From Lepturacanthus savala (taxonomy: Eukaryota; Chordata; Actinopteri; Scombriformes; Trichiuridae): a stretch of 64,000 bases of DNA. Below, in pieces: positions 24,144 through 38,219 of the stretch. Each line of letters begins with the position of its first letter. Within the stretch, counting starts at the first letter, position 1. A model generated the notes under the pieces. The model ran no database searches and had not been told where the DNA came from. It worked only from the letters and a program-made list of their open reading frames with translations. Where the stretch lies: the NCBI GenBank assembly GCA_030544235.1, contig CM060481.1, positions 19,441,892-19,505,891 of the forward strand. The letters are read 5' to 3'. The position numbers and the translations under genes are program-made.

Positions 24144-27100
24144 AGCCCACTGACGAGCCGGAATCTATGTTCCCGGTGCCTTATCCTAATGTCCAATGAG
24201 CGTGCAGCAGAGCGGCCCAGCCCAGATTAGGCGTTCTGGATCACCGTGCTCTGGTGTCACGCCACACCCACCACAGAGCGGAGCGGGGCGTCAGCTCTGA
24301 GTCATCGGCCCTGATGAAAATCAAAACCAGAGGATTCCAACCTGTCAGACGGCAGCGCTGAACCCTGAAGTGTATGCGAGGCGGCGCGGCTCCATTTAGA
24401 TGACTGTCCTTTTTTTTTTTTTTTTCTTTATGAATGTTTCATAAGCAGATTTCCTATTCTTTGCTTGATAGGTAGGCCCTGGCATCCCGAGCAGTGAATA
24501 CTGTTACATACTGATGCAGTCAGTCCCGTCGCCCTGCTTTGCTTTCATGTTTATTTCAGCTTTCGACAAGGCTGCAAAACACGCCTCTCACGCTCTCGCC
24601 TCTTAGTCTCTCTCGACTCTCTTTTCTGTCTGTCTGAGCTGTCAAAGGCCAGACTGAGACTGGAGTTCATTGTGAGGTAATTCCAGTGAAATGTCTGCTA
24701 TGCCTGTGTAATTGATGTCAGCCAACAGTCCCCATTATCAGTGATTGGGAATGTGTGCAATGCGGCGTCCTCCTCACTCTTGGAGATAACTCAGAGCCAC
24801 CAAAAGGAAAGTGCTTCATCTTGAAGATTTCGTACCTACAGGAAAAACGGAAGGTCATTAGTAGGCGTGATGAATACGCCCTCATCCACTAACTCCACTG
24901 GTCCTGTTTGGCACCATAACATTCTATTTCTCTTACTTTGAATATCAGCGGATAAATGTTCTTCGTGGCATTGTTCCTTCCAGGCGGTGAGAAGTTGGCG
25001 ATGATTTGTGTAAGCATTTAATCTAACTTGAATGCGGAAGACAACGGTGCATGAAGCGCATTATTCTAAATGTCAGTAAGTTTCTAACTACTTTCATACC
25101 ATTTGAACAATTTGATTTATTTTTTGGTGATACAGGTGCAGCCGCTGCTTTATCACAGCAGTAATCCGGCCGCGACTAAACGCAATAAAGTTCAAATGTA
25201 TTTGAAAAAGAATTTTAATCCTTGCTTTTATTCCGTAACGTGCGCATCCCAGAGGGATACTTGTTACAACAGGAAATAAGAAAGGCGGAGGCAAAGGGGA
25301 AAATAGGGTTTGCAGGCAGCAACAAAGGGTTGAAATTAAGATAGATTAAAATAAATGTGAGAGCAATTATGAAAAGTAGGGTTTAATTGCAGATTATTAC
25401 CACATAACGTGTTTTGAAGTTGCCATGTGTTTACTAGTCAGGGTCAAAGGTTCTACTGAGGTCAGGTCTGTCGGTATTTTTTCTGGAAAATGTGGGTGTT
25501 TAAGAACATGTTCTACAGACTTTTGTATTTTTTAAGACTAAATATAATCTTTATTGACCACTCTCTGAATAAAAGACTCATTATTTCTCCAGCAGCATCT
25601 GATAGAAACATCACTTATTTCTACTTATTATAAGGAAATCCGAAAAATTAAATGCAAGAGAATGTCCTATCCCACTTTTAGGATAAATAAACCATTTTAA
25701 TACCCATTGATTGTCTGTTTCACCAGACAGAGAAGTTCATGTTGGAAATAATGTACAGTAACAGCGAACTAAATAAAGTTTTGTATGTACAAATAAATAC
25801 AAAATTCACAACGTTTATGGAATCTGTTTTTTTGTTGCTGTTGTTTTTTTGGAAGACTTATAAAATCCTCACTGTGACATAAGTGTTATAGCAGAAGATT
25901 TCCTGCAGACTGCAAAAGGGTCAAAAGTTTAACTTTCTATTTGACTTACATGTCACACCTACTTGCAGATCGCTCGTTTCATACAATACACGTTCTCTAG
26001 TTATCCACGCGGCCAGAAGAGACAAGTACCCAAAAAAACAAAGTCTCTGGCTCTGGTTTTAGTCTCCGTAGCGATGTCAATGTCTCTTTCATCTTCAGGC
26101 CTCAAAGGCTGACCAGATTTCAATGCGGCCGCTTTATTGAGCCTGATCTACTTTTTTGCCCCCTCCACCATTCAATCAGCATCTGTGCAGTTCTGGCCCC
26201 GTGGCTGTGAGCCTGGATGCGTAATTTGGTTTAGAGCTGAGCGGGAACATCTGTTCTACAAAGCTTCGGCTTCTTCCGCTCCTCAGGCCTCAGTGGAAAA
26301 AAAACAAAGGCAGCGGTGGGGCAACAACTGCTGCAGCTCAGGACCTCTCCAAACGGCGAGTCCGGGTCCACCCAAGAATAATCTCAGCGATGAGAGAAGA
26401 CGAGTGTCAGCTCTTTGAAACGCGAAGGCTCAAATGTGTGAAGTCATGCAGGATTTAAAGTTGGATCGACAATGAAGAAAATGCCTTATTGATTTCATAT
26501 GTACAAGTAGGATGTTTAAACTTTGAGAAACAACGTGTTTCATTCAGCCACCCTGCTCACATGGAGCGGATTAACATTTTGCGGTAATCTGTCTTCTGGA
26601 GTTCATTTTACCGTTTTAAAAAAAAGAAAGAAAAAAGATACTGATTGAAAAGACTAATTAGCATTATTTATTCAGAAAAGTGGGAGCACAGACAGAACGA
26701 TAATGGGATTTATAAAATACTTTTTAAAGCAATCATGCAGTGATACTACTTAGAACTAATGCAAATGTATTACAACATAATAAAACAGTTAATACCTCAA
26801 GTGTGAATTTTAAAACTAATGTGTAGCTTTGAAGAGACTGAATGAGAATACAGAAACATTAAACATCATCATGCCAAAGAAGGAAATATTACAAGTTTGA
26901 AGCTTGGTGGTGAGGTAATAGGTTTTTTTTACAACCTATTATTATCATATTGCTTCAAAAAGACGTGAAGTTTATCTTGCCTGACAAAATAATCTGCAAT
27001 ATTCCAAAAATCCAGTGGAACAATCACTTTGTCTTCACGGTGAGGGAAGCAGCGCAGATGTGAAGTTCAGGAACGGCCTTCAGAAACACGTCATCGTCCC

Positions 27101-28859
27101 TGCAGCCCTCTAAGGACATGAAAGTTAAACCTACTCCTTCGGCAAAGTCTGGATGAAAGTGTCTTCATCTCAACATGGTGCTGCCGCAATTGACGCAAGC
27201 ACAGAAATGAGGCCCCCGGGTTGAATAGATCACAACGCAAAACCTTTGTCCTCACTTTGGAAACTTTTGGAAACTAAAGCCGAATCATCACCCTTGGAAC
27301 ATCTTTCACAACGCAATTAGTTAAGTGGTCGCGGTGCTCGGGCCAGAAAGAATGAGAGCAGGGGATTAAGAAAAAGAGAGAAAACATATTCACAAACATT
27401 CCCAAGGATGAGAGCAGATGGCCGACCTCCAGCCCGTATGAAAACTCGCATTGTATTTTTTGGTAATTGTCTTCTACACTTACAATGAACAAAAATGTTA
27501 GTGTTGTTCTTGTGGCAAGTTTTGCCCTTGCCGGAACACGTTATTTATATGTTTATTTCTTCATTTTGAAATCGTTAAGGGCGTTTGACAGTTTTATATC
27601 TCATAACCTCCTCGGCCTTTTTGCGTCCTCTGCCCCGCTATCAAGTTATCATTTGATAAGTTGGCAGCAGCTGGCCCCAGAGATGGTGTGGATTTCAAGA
27701 TCCCTGCCTCCTCCACATGTGCCCATTCTGGCACCGGAGTAAATCTCTCCAGAACATTTTCTCCTCCGCACCTCTGTGTTATTCCCTTCTGTTAAGATTC
27801 AGAGGAAAAAAAAAAGAAAAGAAAAAAAAAAAAAAACGCAGACTGAAGACAACGTGGCAGCACATTCCCCTTTAATTAAGGAACAAGTGAGTAAAATGTG
27901 TCTCGCCCGTGCTTCCTTCGTCCTTCCTTTCTTCTCCTCAGCTGTTTTCCTCCTACTGTGTGTCTTCAGCTCAGCGTACAGGGAATAACAGACATGTGTT
28001 TCCTAACCACACGGTCGTGGACTTTATGTGCACTTTAAACTATGAATATGAAGCACATAAATCCTAAATCATGTCCAATAATGCCACAGAAGGAAATTCG
28101 TTGCTCTCCGGCTCCTTCACACGAGATTCCTCAGCCAGGTGCAGTCGGCAGAAACAGACGTGAGAAAGAAAAAGGGTCTTGTGTGCAAGTGTTTGATTTT
28201 TTTTTTTTTCTTTTTTTTTTTTTGTATGGACACGCACCAAGTGCACGCTTCCTGTTCTTTTGTTCTCCTCGTTGGTAAAAGCATGATGTCAGCTGCCCAA
28301 AGGAAAATGGCAAACACTTTGATTGATTGGGTATAATTGTAAACACAACATGAGACATTTGCACAGCCATTATTGATGTCACAGTGTGGAACGGGAGGCT
28401 GGTAGGTAGCCAAATATACGCTATGTTTTCTTTAAGAGGTTTTTTTTTTTTTGTTCCCACAAGACAAAGTCTGCTGGATTAACTTAACTGGACTTTCCCG
28501 ATGCTTCCTTCTCCTGAAACCGTCTTCGGTGTGACTGAGGAAGACCAGACAATGGGTGACTGACCTAACAGACACCTGGTTGCTGGGGTTTGCATCGTTG
28601 CCTTGTGGGAACACATCCACCCATGAACAGGCACGGATGCATGAGCACATGCAGACATAAATGTAGAGGACGTGGCATATGCCTCCTCCTGCCCTGTGTA
28701 AAATGTCAGTGAACAGGTGCTGTTTACCAAATTATGACAAATGAACCTCCAAGACATATATTAGATGTCTAATATCAAACATATTATATTTTGATTAAAT
28801 CATACCCATCATAATGCAGTAATTGTACATAAAACCTCAGTGTTTCAGTTGCACACATC

Positions 28860-28860
<1 letters not shown>
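24144..28860. other. Intergenic DNA downstream of the microRNA cluster
   Basis: No coding exon or RNA gene recognised. There are several long A- or T-homopolymers and moderately GC-rich patches near 24,180-24,400 and 26,100-26,420, with no identifiable product. The open frame at 26,137-26,418 matches nothing I know. The 3' end of the primary microRNA transcript should lie here, but I cannot place it. Confidence 0.5.

Positions 28861-28864
<4 letters not shown>

Positions 28865-28944
<80 letters not shown>
28865..28944. repeat. (AT)n microsatellite, 80 bp
   Basis: Perfect AT alternation over 80 bases. It is self-complementary and can extrude as a cruciform. The IYIY-type translations it gives on both strands are artefacts. 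Confidence 0.97.
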
Positions 28945-28946
<2 letters not shown>

Positions 28947-29136
28947 AGTGATAGTTACTGGAAATGGGCCTCTATACACCTATGTAGATATTGCACGAAA
29001 AACTAGACATTTGCAGCTAGAATAGTCATTTAGTCATACATTAGCAATGTATAGAGTGTATTTCTGATTAGTTTAAAGTTATCTTCATTGAAAAAACAGT
29101 GCTTCTCTTTCAACAATAAGTAAATTTCTAAGTGAG

Positions 29137-31380
<2,244 letters not shown>

Positions 31381-31390
31381 TTTTATTCAA

Positions 31391-31850
31391 GATATCCTGG
31401 AGCTAGCCGAAACCACATATAAAGATATCTAAAAATTACTTTTTGACTAGTCATAATTCCAGTTTGAGATATCTACAACATCATTTTGCCTAGTTGAAAC
31501 TTCATTTAAGATATGTGAAAAGGAGACATGCAGATAGCTTCAACTGCGGGTGAATTAAAGATGAAGTATGACTCGTCAGAATCAAATAGTAGATATCTCA
31601 AACTGGAATTGCTATTCTACTATTCGTAATCCACTTAAGGATATCCATAATTTACATAGCAGATATCTGAAAGTGAATTTTGGAGATCTGTAATGACAAA
31701 CCCCATACAGATGAATGGCAAATGTGAGGTCATTTGTCCTAGAAGATTGTACTTTTGGATATCTGAAATGACAATTTTGGATAAGAAGAATATAGTTGTG
31801 GATATCTCAAAATGTTCTTTTTGACTAAAACTGACTTATAGATATAAAAT
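31391..31850. repeat. GATATC-periodic repeat with ~22-bp spacing and internal inverted repeat
   Basis: GATATC or near-matches start at 31,391, 31,424, 31,468, 31,510, 31,533, 31,592, 31,640, 31,662, 31,685, 31,758, 31,779, 31,801 and 31,842. Many intervals are 21-23 or 41-44. The best unit is 'gatatctgaaatgacaattt' plus two bases. A perfect 22-base inverted repeat occupies 31,455-31,476 and 31,589-31,610. It is probably a degenerate minisatellite-like mobile element. There is no coding capacity. Confidence 0.7.
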
Positions 31851-31859
31851 GGCTTGCTT

Positions 31860-34120
31860 GATTTTCTTTGTTAGCAAATGTTAGCATTCTAAGGCAAAAA
31901 CTTGGTGTAATTTCTACAAACCAGGATAGCGATAGACCTACAACCGATGGTTGATCCATGATAATTTGAGCTAAAAGCGTTCAAGCGGGTTTCATTCATC
32001 CACCCGGTCCGTCCGACCCCTACAACGTCCCCTCTGCTCTGCATCGTGACATATGTTGTTACGTAGTTCCAAGGGCTAACGGGAAGTAAATGAGGGGAAA
32101 TGAAACAACTAATAAAACAGAGCCTTAATCTTGATATTAACTGCTGAACAATATTTTGTTGTTCCCCGCTGAGCCAGAGTCCTACATCACATCTGGACTA
32201 GTTTCTGTTCCACTCTTATTGCTCAAGTGTAATTCCCTTTTCATCATTTTTCCTGAAAGGAAAAAAAAAGACATATTATCAGGGTTTTCTGTCCACATTC
32301 ATTCGTATTGATGTTTTAAGAATAAATCAAGTAGGAGCTTATTTGTCACAAGACATGTGGGATTTATTGTTTAATAAGATTCTAACTGTTCTATCTTTTA
32401 TCTTAAAGTGCTAAAATAACAGTTTAATCGCTAGTGCATTAGTAAGTAAGTACTCATTAGACTATGGACAGAAAATCCCCGTATCATGATTGAGCTTTTT
32501 AAGATACAGATTCCTGGGGAGACGGGCGGAACAGAAGGGATTCAGGGGCTTCAGCATTCAAGTCCACAGGGAAACCTTTGAGGCATTTAGAGCAAGATTC
32601 TGCTAATTCTGGCCTTGAAAAAAAGGGATTAAGGCTTTTCTTACCCCTTTGCCATCTTCCTTAATCTCTTTCATCATCAGCATGAGTTTGTGAACGTGAC
32701 TCATTGTCACACACACACACGCACTCGCGCACATGTTCAAGTGCTTTTCAAAGTTCACTCTAAACAAAAGGATTTCAATAATCGCTCAAGTAAAAGCAAA
32801 CTGACAAACTGATCGATGTGACCAAATAGACCTCTAGACATGTATTTTTAATTTAGATTTATAAAAGCGGTTGCCAGCTGGCACAGGTCCCTCATGGACA
32901 TAGGGACCTAAAGGCCTGTTTTTTTTCTCCCTCAAGCAGCTTCCTGCTTTAACCAGTGGTGTGCAAAATGAAGACGCAATTTTCTTTCAAAATTGTATTT
33001 TTTTTTTTTTTTGATATTGCATTTTACTTTAGAATTTTCTGCAATTCTTTTTTTCTTGCTGTAATGTTTTCACTGGTATAAACAGGGCTGGACTTAATGG
33101 TAAAACGATGGCGTCATGTACTCGCGGGCACCAACCAGGATTCAGCAACGTTCGAATCATATCTGATGACAGGTTGTTTGCTTATCTGTCGAGCCAATGT
33201 CAGTCACACCTAATCTAATCGCAGCACCCTGATGAAGCAAATTAGCCGAGTTTGTGACTCCTAAACTCTTTTCTCGCCTGTCTAATGAATACTTGATTTT
33301 ATTTTTTAAAAAAAGGCCTTCAGAAGCTTTAAGGTGTAACATGAAAGATGTGATAATTGTGCCTGTGTGAAAATAGAGACTTTAGAAAGTAAAGAGAAGG
33401 GATTTTGCTGAAAGTGAGAACTTTCATATCTTTATATAGTCTATTGTGTTCTCACAGCTTGTGCCTGGTGGCCTGTTGCAGTGACTGTTATATGAAATCA
33501 AACAGAAAAGTAAAGTAGAGTTGTTCCAGTAGGCACTATGCTGAAGTACAGTACAGTAGCCTGTGTAACTTACATTCTACTGCTAAACCGTATGTATCTA
33601 CCCTGCCAGACAGTCATAATTAATTTATCAATTAGGCCTGGCTGTGTTTGCCCTTGGGGCTGCAGTTCCAGCCCTTACCTCCTCTGCACTGAACTCTAAT
33701 CAGTCATCCTGTCAGAAAAGCAGAGAGGAAAGAGCAGCAGGCTGGAGAAGGCAGTTTTTTTAAGGGTCAGCAAAGAAGATGAGCCTTTAAAATAACAGTA
33801 AAAAACAATATTTTGTATCATTCACACTTATATGAGTATTTAACAAAGCCTAACAAACGATCGGAGACTTTGTTTTTTGGGTAAAGGTTTTGAATATTTA
33901 CTGTGATGGGGATATTTAATATCAGATCAGATGATTTTTTTTCTGCATTTGAGCAGAGACTTGAATGTAATGTTTATTTTCAGGCTTGGAAAATCTAAAG
34001 CATTTCAAGTCATCTGATCATTCTGCAGGAGCCGGCCGAGGCTTTGAAGACACATCTCCCTCCAGAGGAAAGCGGGGGGAGTGCACTTACTGACATACAA
34101 CATATGTAAAGCAAAATAAA
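31860..34120. other. Intergenic DNA downstream of s1pr4
   Basis: No gene recognised. Mostly A+T-rich, with a short CA run at 32,710-32,725 and homopolymers near 33,000. Convergent transcripts, if any, are not visible. Confidence 0.5.
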
Positions 34121-34121
34121 C

Positions 34122-34127
34122 TTTATT
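34122..34127 (-). terminator. Candidate poly(A) signal of s1pr4
   Basis: On the minus strand this reads AATAAA (TTTATT on +). It would give a 3' UTR of about 530 bases after the stop codon at 34,652-34,654. Other A-rich hexamers occur closer to the stop, so use of this one is inferred. Confidence 0.5.
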
Positions 34128-34230
34128 CATATTTCCATATTTTCAAAAAGTAATACATAAGCCTTAATACAAAAATACATTTTTTGTCATTTTTTTCTGC
34201 ACATTATACATTTCTCTGGCAATAATTACA

Positions 34231-34232
<2 letters not shown>

Positions 34233-34282
<50 letters not shown>
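34233..34282. repeat. (AT)n microsatellite in the s1pr4 3' UTR region
   Basis: Perfect AT alternation of about 50 bases. If the poly(A) site near 34,100 is used, this array is transcribed within the s1pr4 3' UTR. Confidence 0.95.
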
Positions 34283-34284
<2 letters not shown>

Positions 34285-34651
34285 CTTTTAATATCACAAG
34301 TAAAGTAAAACAACATATCAATGCAAAATGTTGTTTAAAAAAACACAAAATAACACAAAAGGCATACAGAGAAGGAACATTCAATGTTTCCCACATGGGC
34401 AAACGGCATGAGCAGAGAGTCCCCTAACCCCCTTTCTTGTCTCTCCACTTTTAACTATAATAAAGGCAAAATACCCCCCAAAAATACTGCAATATGTGAT
34501 ATGTTCATTCATTCTGACAGTGTGTAAATCATCAGTTCATGTGCCTGAAAGCAAACTGTTGAACAGTCAAACCAAAAGTCAGAGGAAATGGTTAGATGCG
34601 TATCGCCGCACACAGCAGTCCTGTTGACTTGGGAGTGGTGCGCATTGTGGT

Positions 34652-35875
34652 CTAACCACTTGAAACCGACAGGCAGGTGGTGGTGGAGCTTAGTCTGCTC
34701 TTTCTGGAGGCCCGGAAAGCCTTGCTCGGGGTCGGCGGCGGGGACGCCACGCTCAGGTTCCTGATCTTGCTGAAACTGTTCCTCAGGCTGTCCCTCCTGC
34801 TCCCGGATGTGCTGCTGGTCTCCTTGGACGTGAACGTGTCCGGGTTGCAGAGGCCGGCCTTCAGGCAGCAGCAGCACAGGAGCTCGGCGATGGCTTTCCT
34901 CATGTCGCTGCTGCCCAGGGCGTAGATGACCGGGTTCAGGCCGGAATTGAGGACGGCCAGCGTGATGAAAAAATCGGCACTGAACAGCGGCGAGCACTGG
35001 CGGGACACGCAGAAAAAATCCAGCAGCAGCAGCAGGAACAATGGCCCCCAGCAGAGCATGAAGACCCCGACGATGGAGATCACGGTTTTGAGCAGGGCCA
35101 GGGAGCGCTTGTTGCGCTTGGTGTTCTTGTGCACGTGGCAGTAGATTGCGCCGTAAAGCACGCCGATAGCCAGGAGGATGAGGAAGAAGATTACCACGGA
35201 AAAAAAGATGTAGGTCTTGGAGTAGAGAGGCAGGAGCGTGGAGCATCTGTCCAAGCTGCACACACAGTTCCAGCCCAGCAACGGGAGGAAACCAATGACC
35301 AGCGCCAAAACCCAGCAGAGTGCCACAAGGCCGTAGATCCTATAGTAGTTCTTACTGGTTGACTTATGGTTATTTGCATTTATCATGGTGGTGTAACGCT
35401 CCACGGCGATCAGCAGCAAACTGAATATGGAAGCCGCCAGGGCCACGAACAGCATGCCCTCCCTGAACAGCCACAGCGCCGGGCTGAGGCGGAACGTCTG
35501 GTTCCCGGACATGCAGATGTTGACCAGGAAGGCGGCGCCGGTGATGAGGTCACTGAGTGTGATGTTGGCGATGCAGACGTACACCCAGCGCCGGCTGTTG
35601 CAGATGCGGTAGAGGACGGCCACCAGCACCAGGAGGTTCTCCAGGATGATGAAGACGCTGAAGAAGAGGAGAACCGCCATGGTGACGCTGATGTGGTTCT
35701 GGGCGTTCGAGATGGTCCGGTTGTGCAGGCGGCCCGTGTGGTTGTAATGCCGCAGGATCACGTGGTTGATGCTGCCGGCGGTGGCGTTAGAAAGGGTGGT
35801 GTTGCCGGGGTAACCGGGCAGGCGGTACAGGAGGGGGCAGGAGGAAGGGGACGTGATGGAGGAGAAGATATCCAT
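34652..35875 (-). CDS. s1pr4: Sphingosine-1-phosphate receptor 4-like GPCR, complete single coding exon
   Basis: This encodes a 407-residue class A G-protein-coupled receptor for the lysophospholipid sphingosine-1-phosphate, acting at the plasma membrane. The N-terminus has sequons at N25, N29, N45 and N52. Seven hydrophobic segments lie near 66-89, 97-121, 137-158, 180-200, 221-245, 262-286 and 300-320. R138-E139 is the R3.28/E3.29 headgroup-binding pair; Glu there selects S1P over LPA. E159-R160-Y161 is the ERY motif. C204, C206 and C211 form the cysteine-rich second extracellular loop. C275-W-G-P and N314-P-V-I-Y are the TM6 and TM7 switches. C334-C337 are likely palmitoylated, and the tail is Ser-rich. 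HYNHTGRL and RRWVYVCIANITLSDL fit S1PR4 best among S1PR1-5. The start at 35,875 is the first in-frame ATG after an in-frame TAA (35,975-35,977). It has G at -3 and +4. A longer frame from 35,932 begins with TTG and is not used here. Confidence 0.9.
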   Translation of the reverse strand: MDIFSSITSPSSCPLLYRLPGYPGNTTLSNATAGSINHVILRHYNHTGRLHNRTISNAQNHISVTMAVLLFFSVFIILENLLVLVAVLYRICNSRRWVYVCIANITLSDLITGAAFLVNICMSGNQTFRLSPALWLFREGMLFVALAASIFSLLLIAVERYTTMINANNHKSTSKNYYRIYGLVALCWVLALVIGFLPLLGWNCVCSLDRCSTLLPLYSKTYIFFSVVIFFLILLAIGVLYGAIYCHVHKNTKRNKRSLALLKTVISIVGVFMLCWGPLFLLLLLDFFCVSRQCSPLFSADFFITLAVLNSGLNPVIYALGSSDMRKAIAELLCCCCLKAGLCNPDTFTSKETSSTSGSRRDSLRNSFSKIRNLSVASPPPTPSKAFRASRKSRLSSTTTCLSVSSG

Positions 35876-36027
35876 AGCAACGGCCAGGCTGGTCAAGATC
35901 AAGTCTGCGAGGTCGAGAACAGGCTGAACCAAGCTGGTACGAGCAGCAACGGAATTAGTGTGAAACTCCTGCGATTAAACAGGCTATCGACACACTCTAA
36001 CCACTGGAGCTCTACCTGCGGACAAAC

Positions 36028-36749
36028 CTGAAGAGGGAGACATGAGAAGAAAAAGACGAAAACGACTTTAAAATCAAACACTAAAAATCAAAACAATAAA
36101 AACAGCTCCACGTGCTGTTATGACTGCAGTGTGTATGTGCTTCCCTATTACGGTGCAGCAATCAGTTTAAAAGGCAACATTTAAATGCCACAGCACTCCA
36201 CCCAGCTGTGGTTAACACAAGATGAGCGTGCAGCTGCAAGAGGGCATTTAAATCATAACCTGAAGGAAATGCATATTCATGGTATAATATTGAAAATATT
36301 GTCTTAAAATTCCAAAGCAGCAGTAGAAACTGAAATTACTGTTCAGAAATAGTTAAAAAAACACGATCACAGGAGCAATCAAGATTTTTTTTCTCCTCCA
36401 GAAAGCATTTTCAGTGATATCAGTCAAAATCAATTATTCCAAATAATTTCAAAAGGAAACGCAAAATGTTTTTTGTCAAAGTTTATATTGTTTCATATAA
36501 AATGTAATAGAAAATCTTTAAAAAATATATATATATATACCAATTTGCCATTCGTCAAGAGTTTTTTGGCATGCAAGCATAAAACAAGAGTCGTCGGGCA
36601 TGCTCTGAAATATGTTTTAAAGATAAAATATTCAATCTTAATTATTCTATTCTGATCCTAATTTTATCCTAGAATAAGTGAATGAGATCCATCACACTTA
36701 ATTATTGGAGATATGAAGTGAAGTGAATTCAGCAGTAGAAGGTACTCAC
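36028..36749 (-). other. s1pr4: s1pr4 5' UTR intron (predicted)
   Basis: On the minus strand a strong donor, 'gccagg|gtgagtacc', lies at 36,750/36,749. A strong acceptor, a pyrimidine tract followed by 'cctcttcag|gtttg', lies at 36,028/36,027. The intron is 722 bases. A non-coding first exon followed by one coding exon is the usual plan of S1P-receptor genes. The 5' UTR part of exon 2 would be 35,876-36,027. This rests on splice-site shape only, with no transcript evidence. Confidence 0.7.
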
Positions 36750-36830
36750 CCTGGCTGCTGCTGCTGTTGGTGATGATGCTGAGTGTGTAAGAAGATGTAG
36801 TTGTCGCTGACTATAGATTTTTCACCCTAT
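36750..36830 (-). other. s1pr4: s1pr4 non-coding exon 1 (predicted; 5' end approximate)
   Basis: The segment ends at the predicted donor at 36,750 and contains a CAG/CAA-rich stretch typical of untranslated leader. The transcription start is not defined. I place it just downstream, in the direction of transcription, of the GAGGAAGT motif. Confidence 0.5.
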
Positions 36831-36837
36831 CTGTGAT

Positions 36838-36845
36838 GAGGAAGT
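36838..36845 (+). promoter_or_regulatory. PU.1/ETS-type site GAGGAAGT at presumed s1pr4 promoter
   Basis: GAGGAAGT is the core consensus for the myeloid/lymphoid ETS factor PU.1 (SPI1) and here it is followed by 'aaaac'. It lies about 90 bases upstream of the predicted exon 1 donor. S1PR4 is known as a haematopoietic, lymphoid-enriched receptor, so a PU.1 site is biologically sensible. An eight-base match also arises by chance. Confidence 0.4.
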
Positions 36846-37543
36846 AAAACAAAGAAAGTTACACACACCACACCCAAAACTCACACCACACATACACATG
36901 TACACACACACACGATATGCAACAGAGAGATTGCCGTCACTGTGGTTCCATCGCCATGCAAGGAGACAAAAACAACTGTGAATTCTAAAATTTCACAGCC
37001 AAAAAAGTCAAAAATTGTTTTAAAAGAATCATTTATGATCCATAACTTTTCATCACTTTTACGGCTGACCGATGTCAACCTGTTTTCCAGACATCAACGC
37101 GTATTTTACTACCAATGGCGATTTAAAGCCATTGCTCAAACCGCCCCATGATAACTTATACAGGAAAAGCTCTTTCAAAACTCGTCATCAATGTTTTTGA
37201 GGATCTGTTGCAAGAATCACTTACGAGACAGTGGCACAGAGCCAATATGCATTTATTTTACCCAATTTCTTTTTCAGAAAAACAGGAAGTCTCTCAATCA
37301 GATGGAAAGTGCCCCACCCTGCAGATGAGGTTTCATGCATCTCATCGCACATCTGTGTTTCTGCTGGTTTGTGTAAAGTGGCCAGAGTCACATCATATTT
37401 ACTCCACGCTGTTATTATCACAATGCATTGCACATTTGAGATTAGCAATCCTTGCATATGACAGGCAGTGGCACTGACATCCAGACCACTTTGAAGTTAA
37501 CCACATAGTCTGCTTGCTCACAAGGCCCAGACATCTTGCAGGA

Positions 37544-37546
37544 CCC

Positions 37547-37577
<31 letters not shown>

Positions 37578-37580
37578 AAA
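37544..37580. repeat. Homopolymer pair C24-A13
   Basis: Twenty-four C residues are followed directly by thirteen A residues. Length is likely unstable and prone to sequencing error. Confidence 0.9.
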
Positions 37581-37779
37581 TGAAAGCAGGACTTGTACTT
37601 GATATTTTAAGCAAATTAGGCTCAGATTGCATCACTGCACTTATTCTTATCTACTAATCAACTAATTATCATTTATATAATGCTTCAAATGCCTGCTGAT
37701 ATGATCTGAAAAAAAGGTGAAATGAAACCATTAAAAAAATATCCCCAAATATTTGCCTTAGAAAATATCGGTTTTCATA

Positions 37780-38145
37780 CTCAGTCAGTCATTTTCTATA
37801 CCTGCTTATTCCTCATTAGGGTCGCAGGGGTCTGCTGGAGCCTATCCCAGCACGTTATGGCAAGAGGCAGGGATACACCCCAGATGGTCGCCAGCCAATC
37901 GTGGGGCACACACACCATTCACTCACACACTAAAAACACCTAGTGGCAATTTAGAGTCTCCAATTAACCTCAGCATGTTTTTGGACTGTGGGAGGAAGCC
38001 GGAGTACCCGGTGAAAACCCACGCAGACACAGGGAGAACATGCAAACTCCACACAGAAAGGTCCCAGACCCAGGAGGTCTTGAACCTGCGACCTTCTTGC
38101 TGTGAGGCAACAGCACTAACCCCTGCGCCACCATGTCGCCCTTTT
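37780..38145 (+). repeat. Teleost interspersed repeat with 'ggactgtgggaggaagccgg'
   Basis: Recognisable words in order are 'ggtcgcaggggtctgctgga', 'gcctatcccagc', 'caatttagagtctccaatta', 'ggactgtgggaggaagccgg', 'acatgcaaactccacacaga' and 'gcgccaccatgtcgccc'. I recognise this as one of the most frequent fish repeats, generally treated as the tail of a retroposon. The copy is nearly full over this length. The open frames in it (37,923-38,205) are shadows. Confidence 0.8.
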
Positions 38146-38219
38146 TTCATACTCATAGAAGATATTAAAGAAATCTGCATGCAAGTGTTGGACGCTGTTA
38201 TTTAACTACGTAACGGCAA

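Noticed and set aside
34509..35261. 250-residue minus-strand open frame overlapping s1pr4
   Set aside because: It is a shifted frame of the receptor coding region. The receptor frame carries all the family motifs.
35366..36031. 221-residue + strand open frame antisense to s1pr4
   Set aside because: It is the complement of a GC-rich coding exon. The composition (E, D, V, H, Q rich) is typical of antisense shadows.
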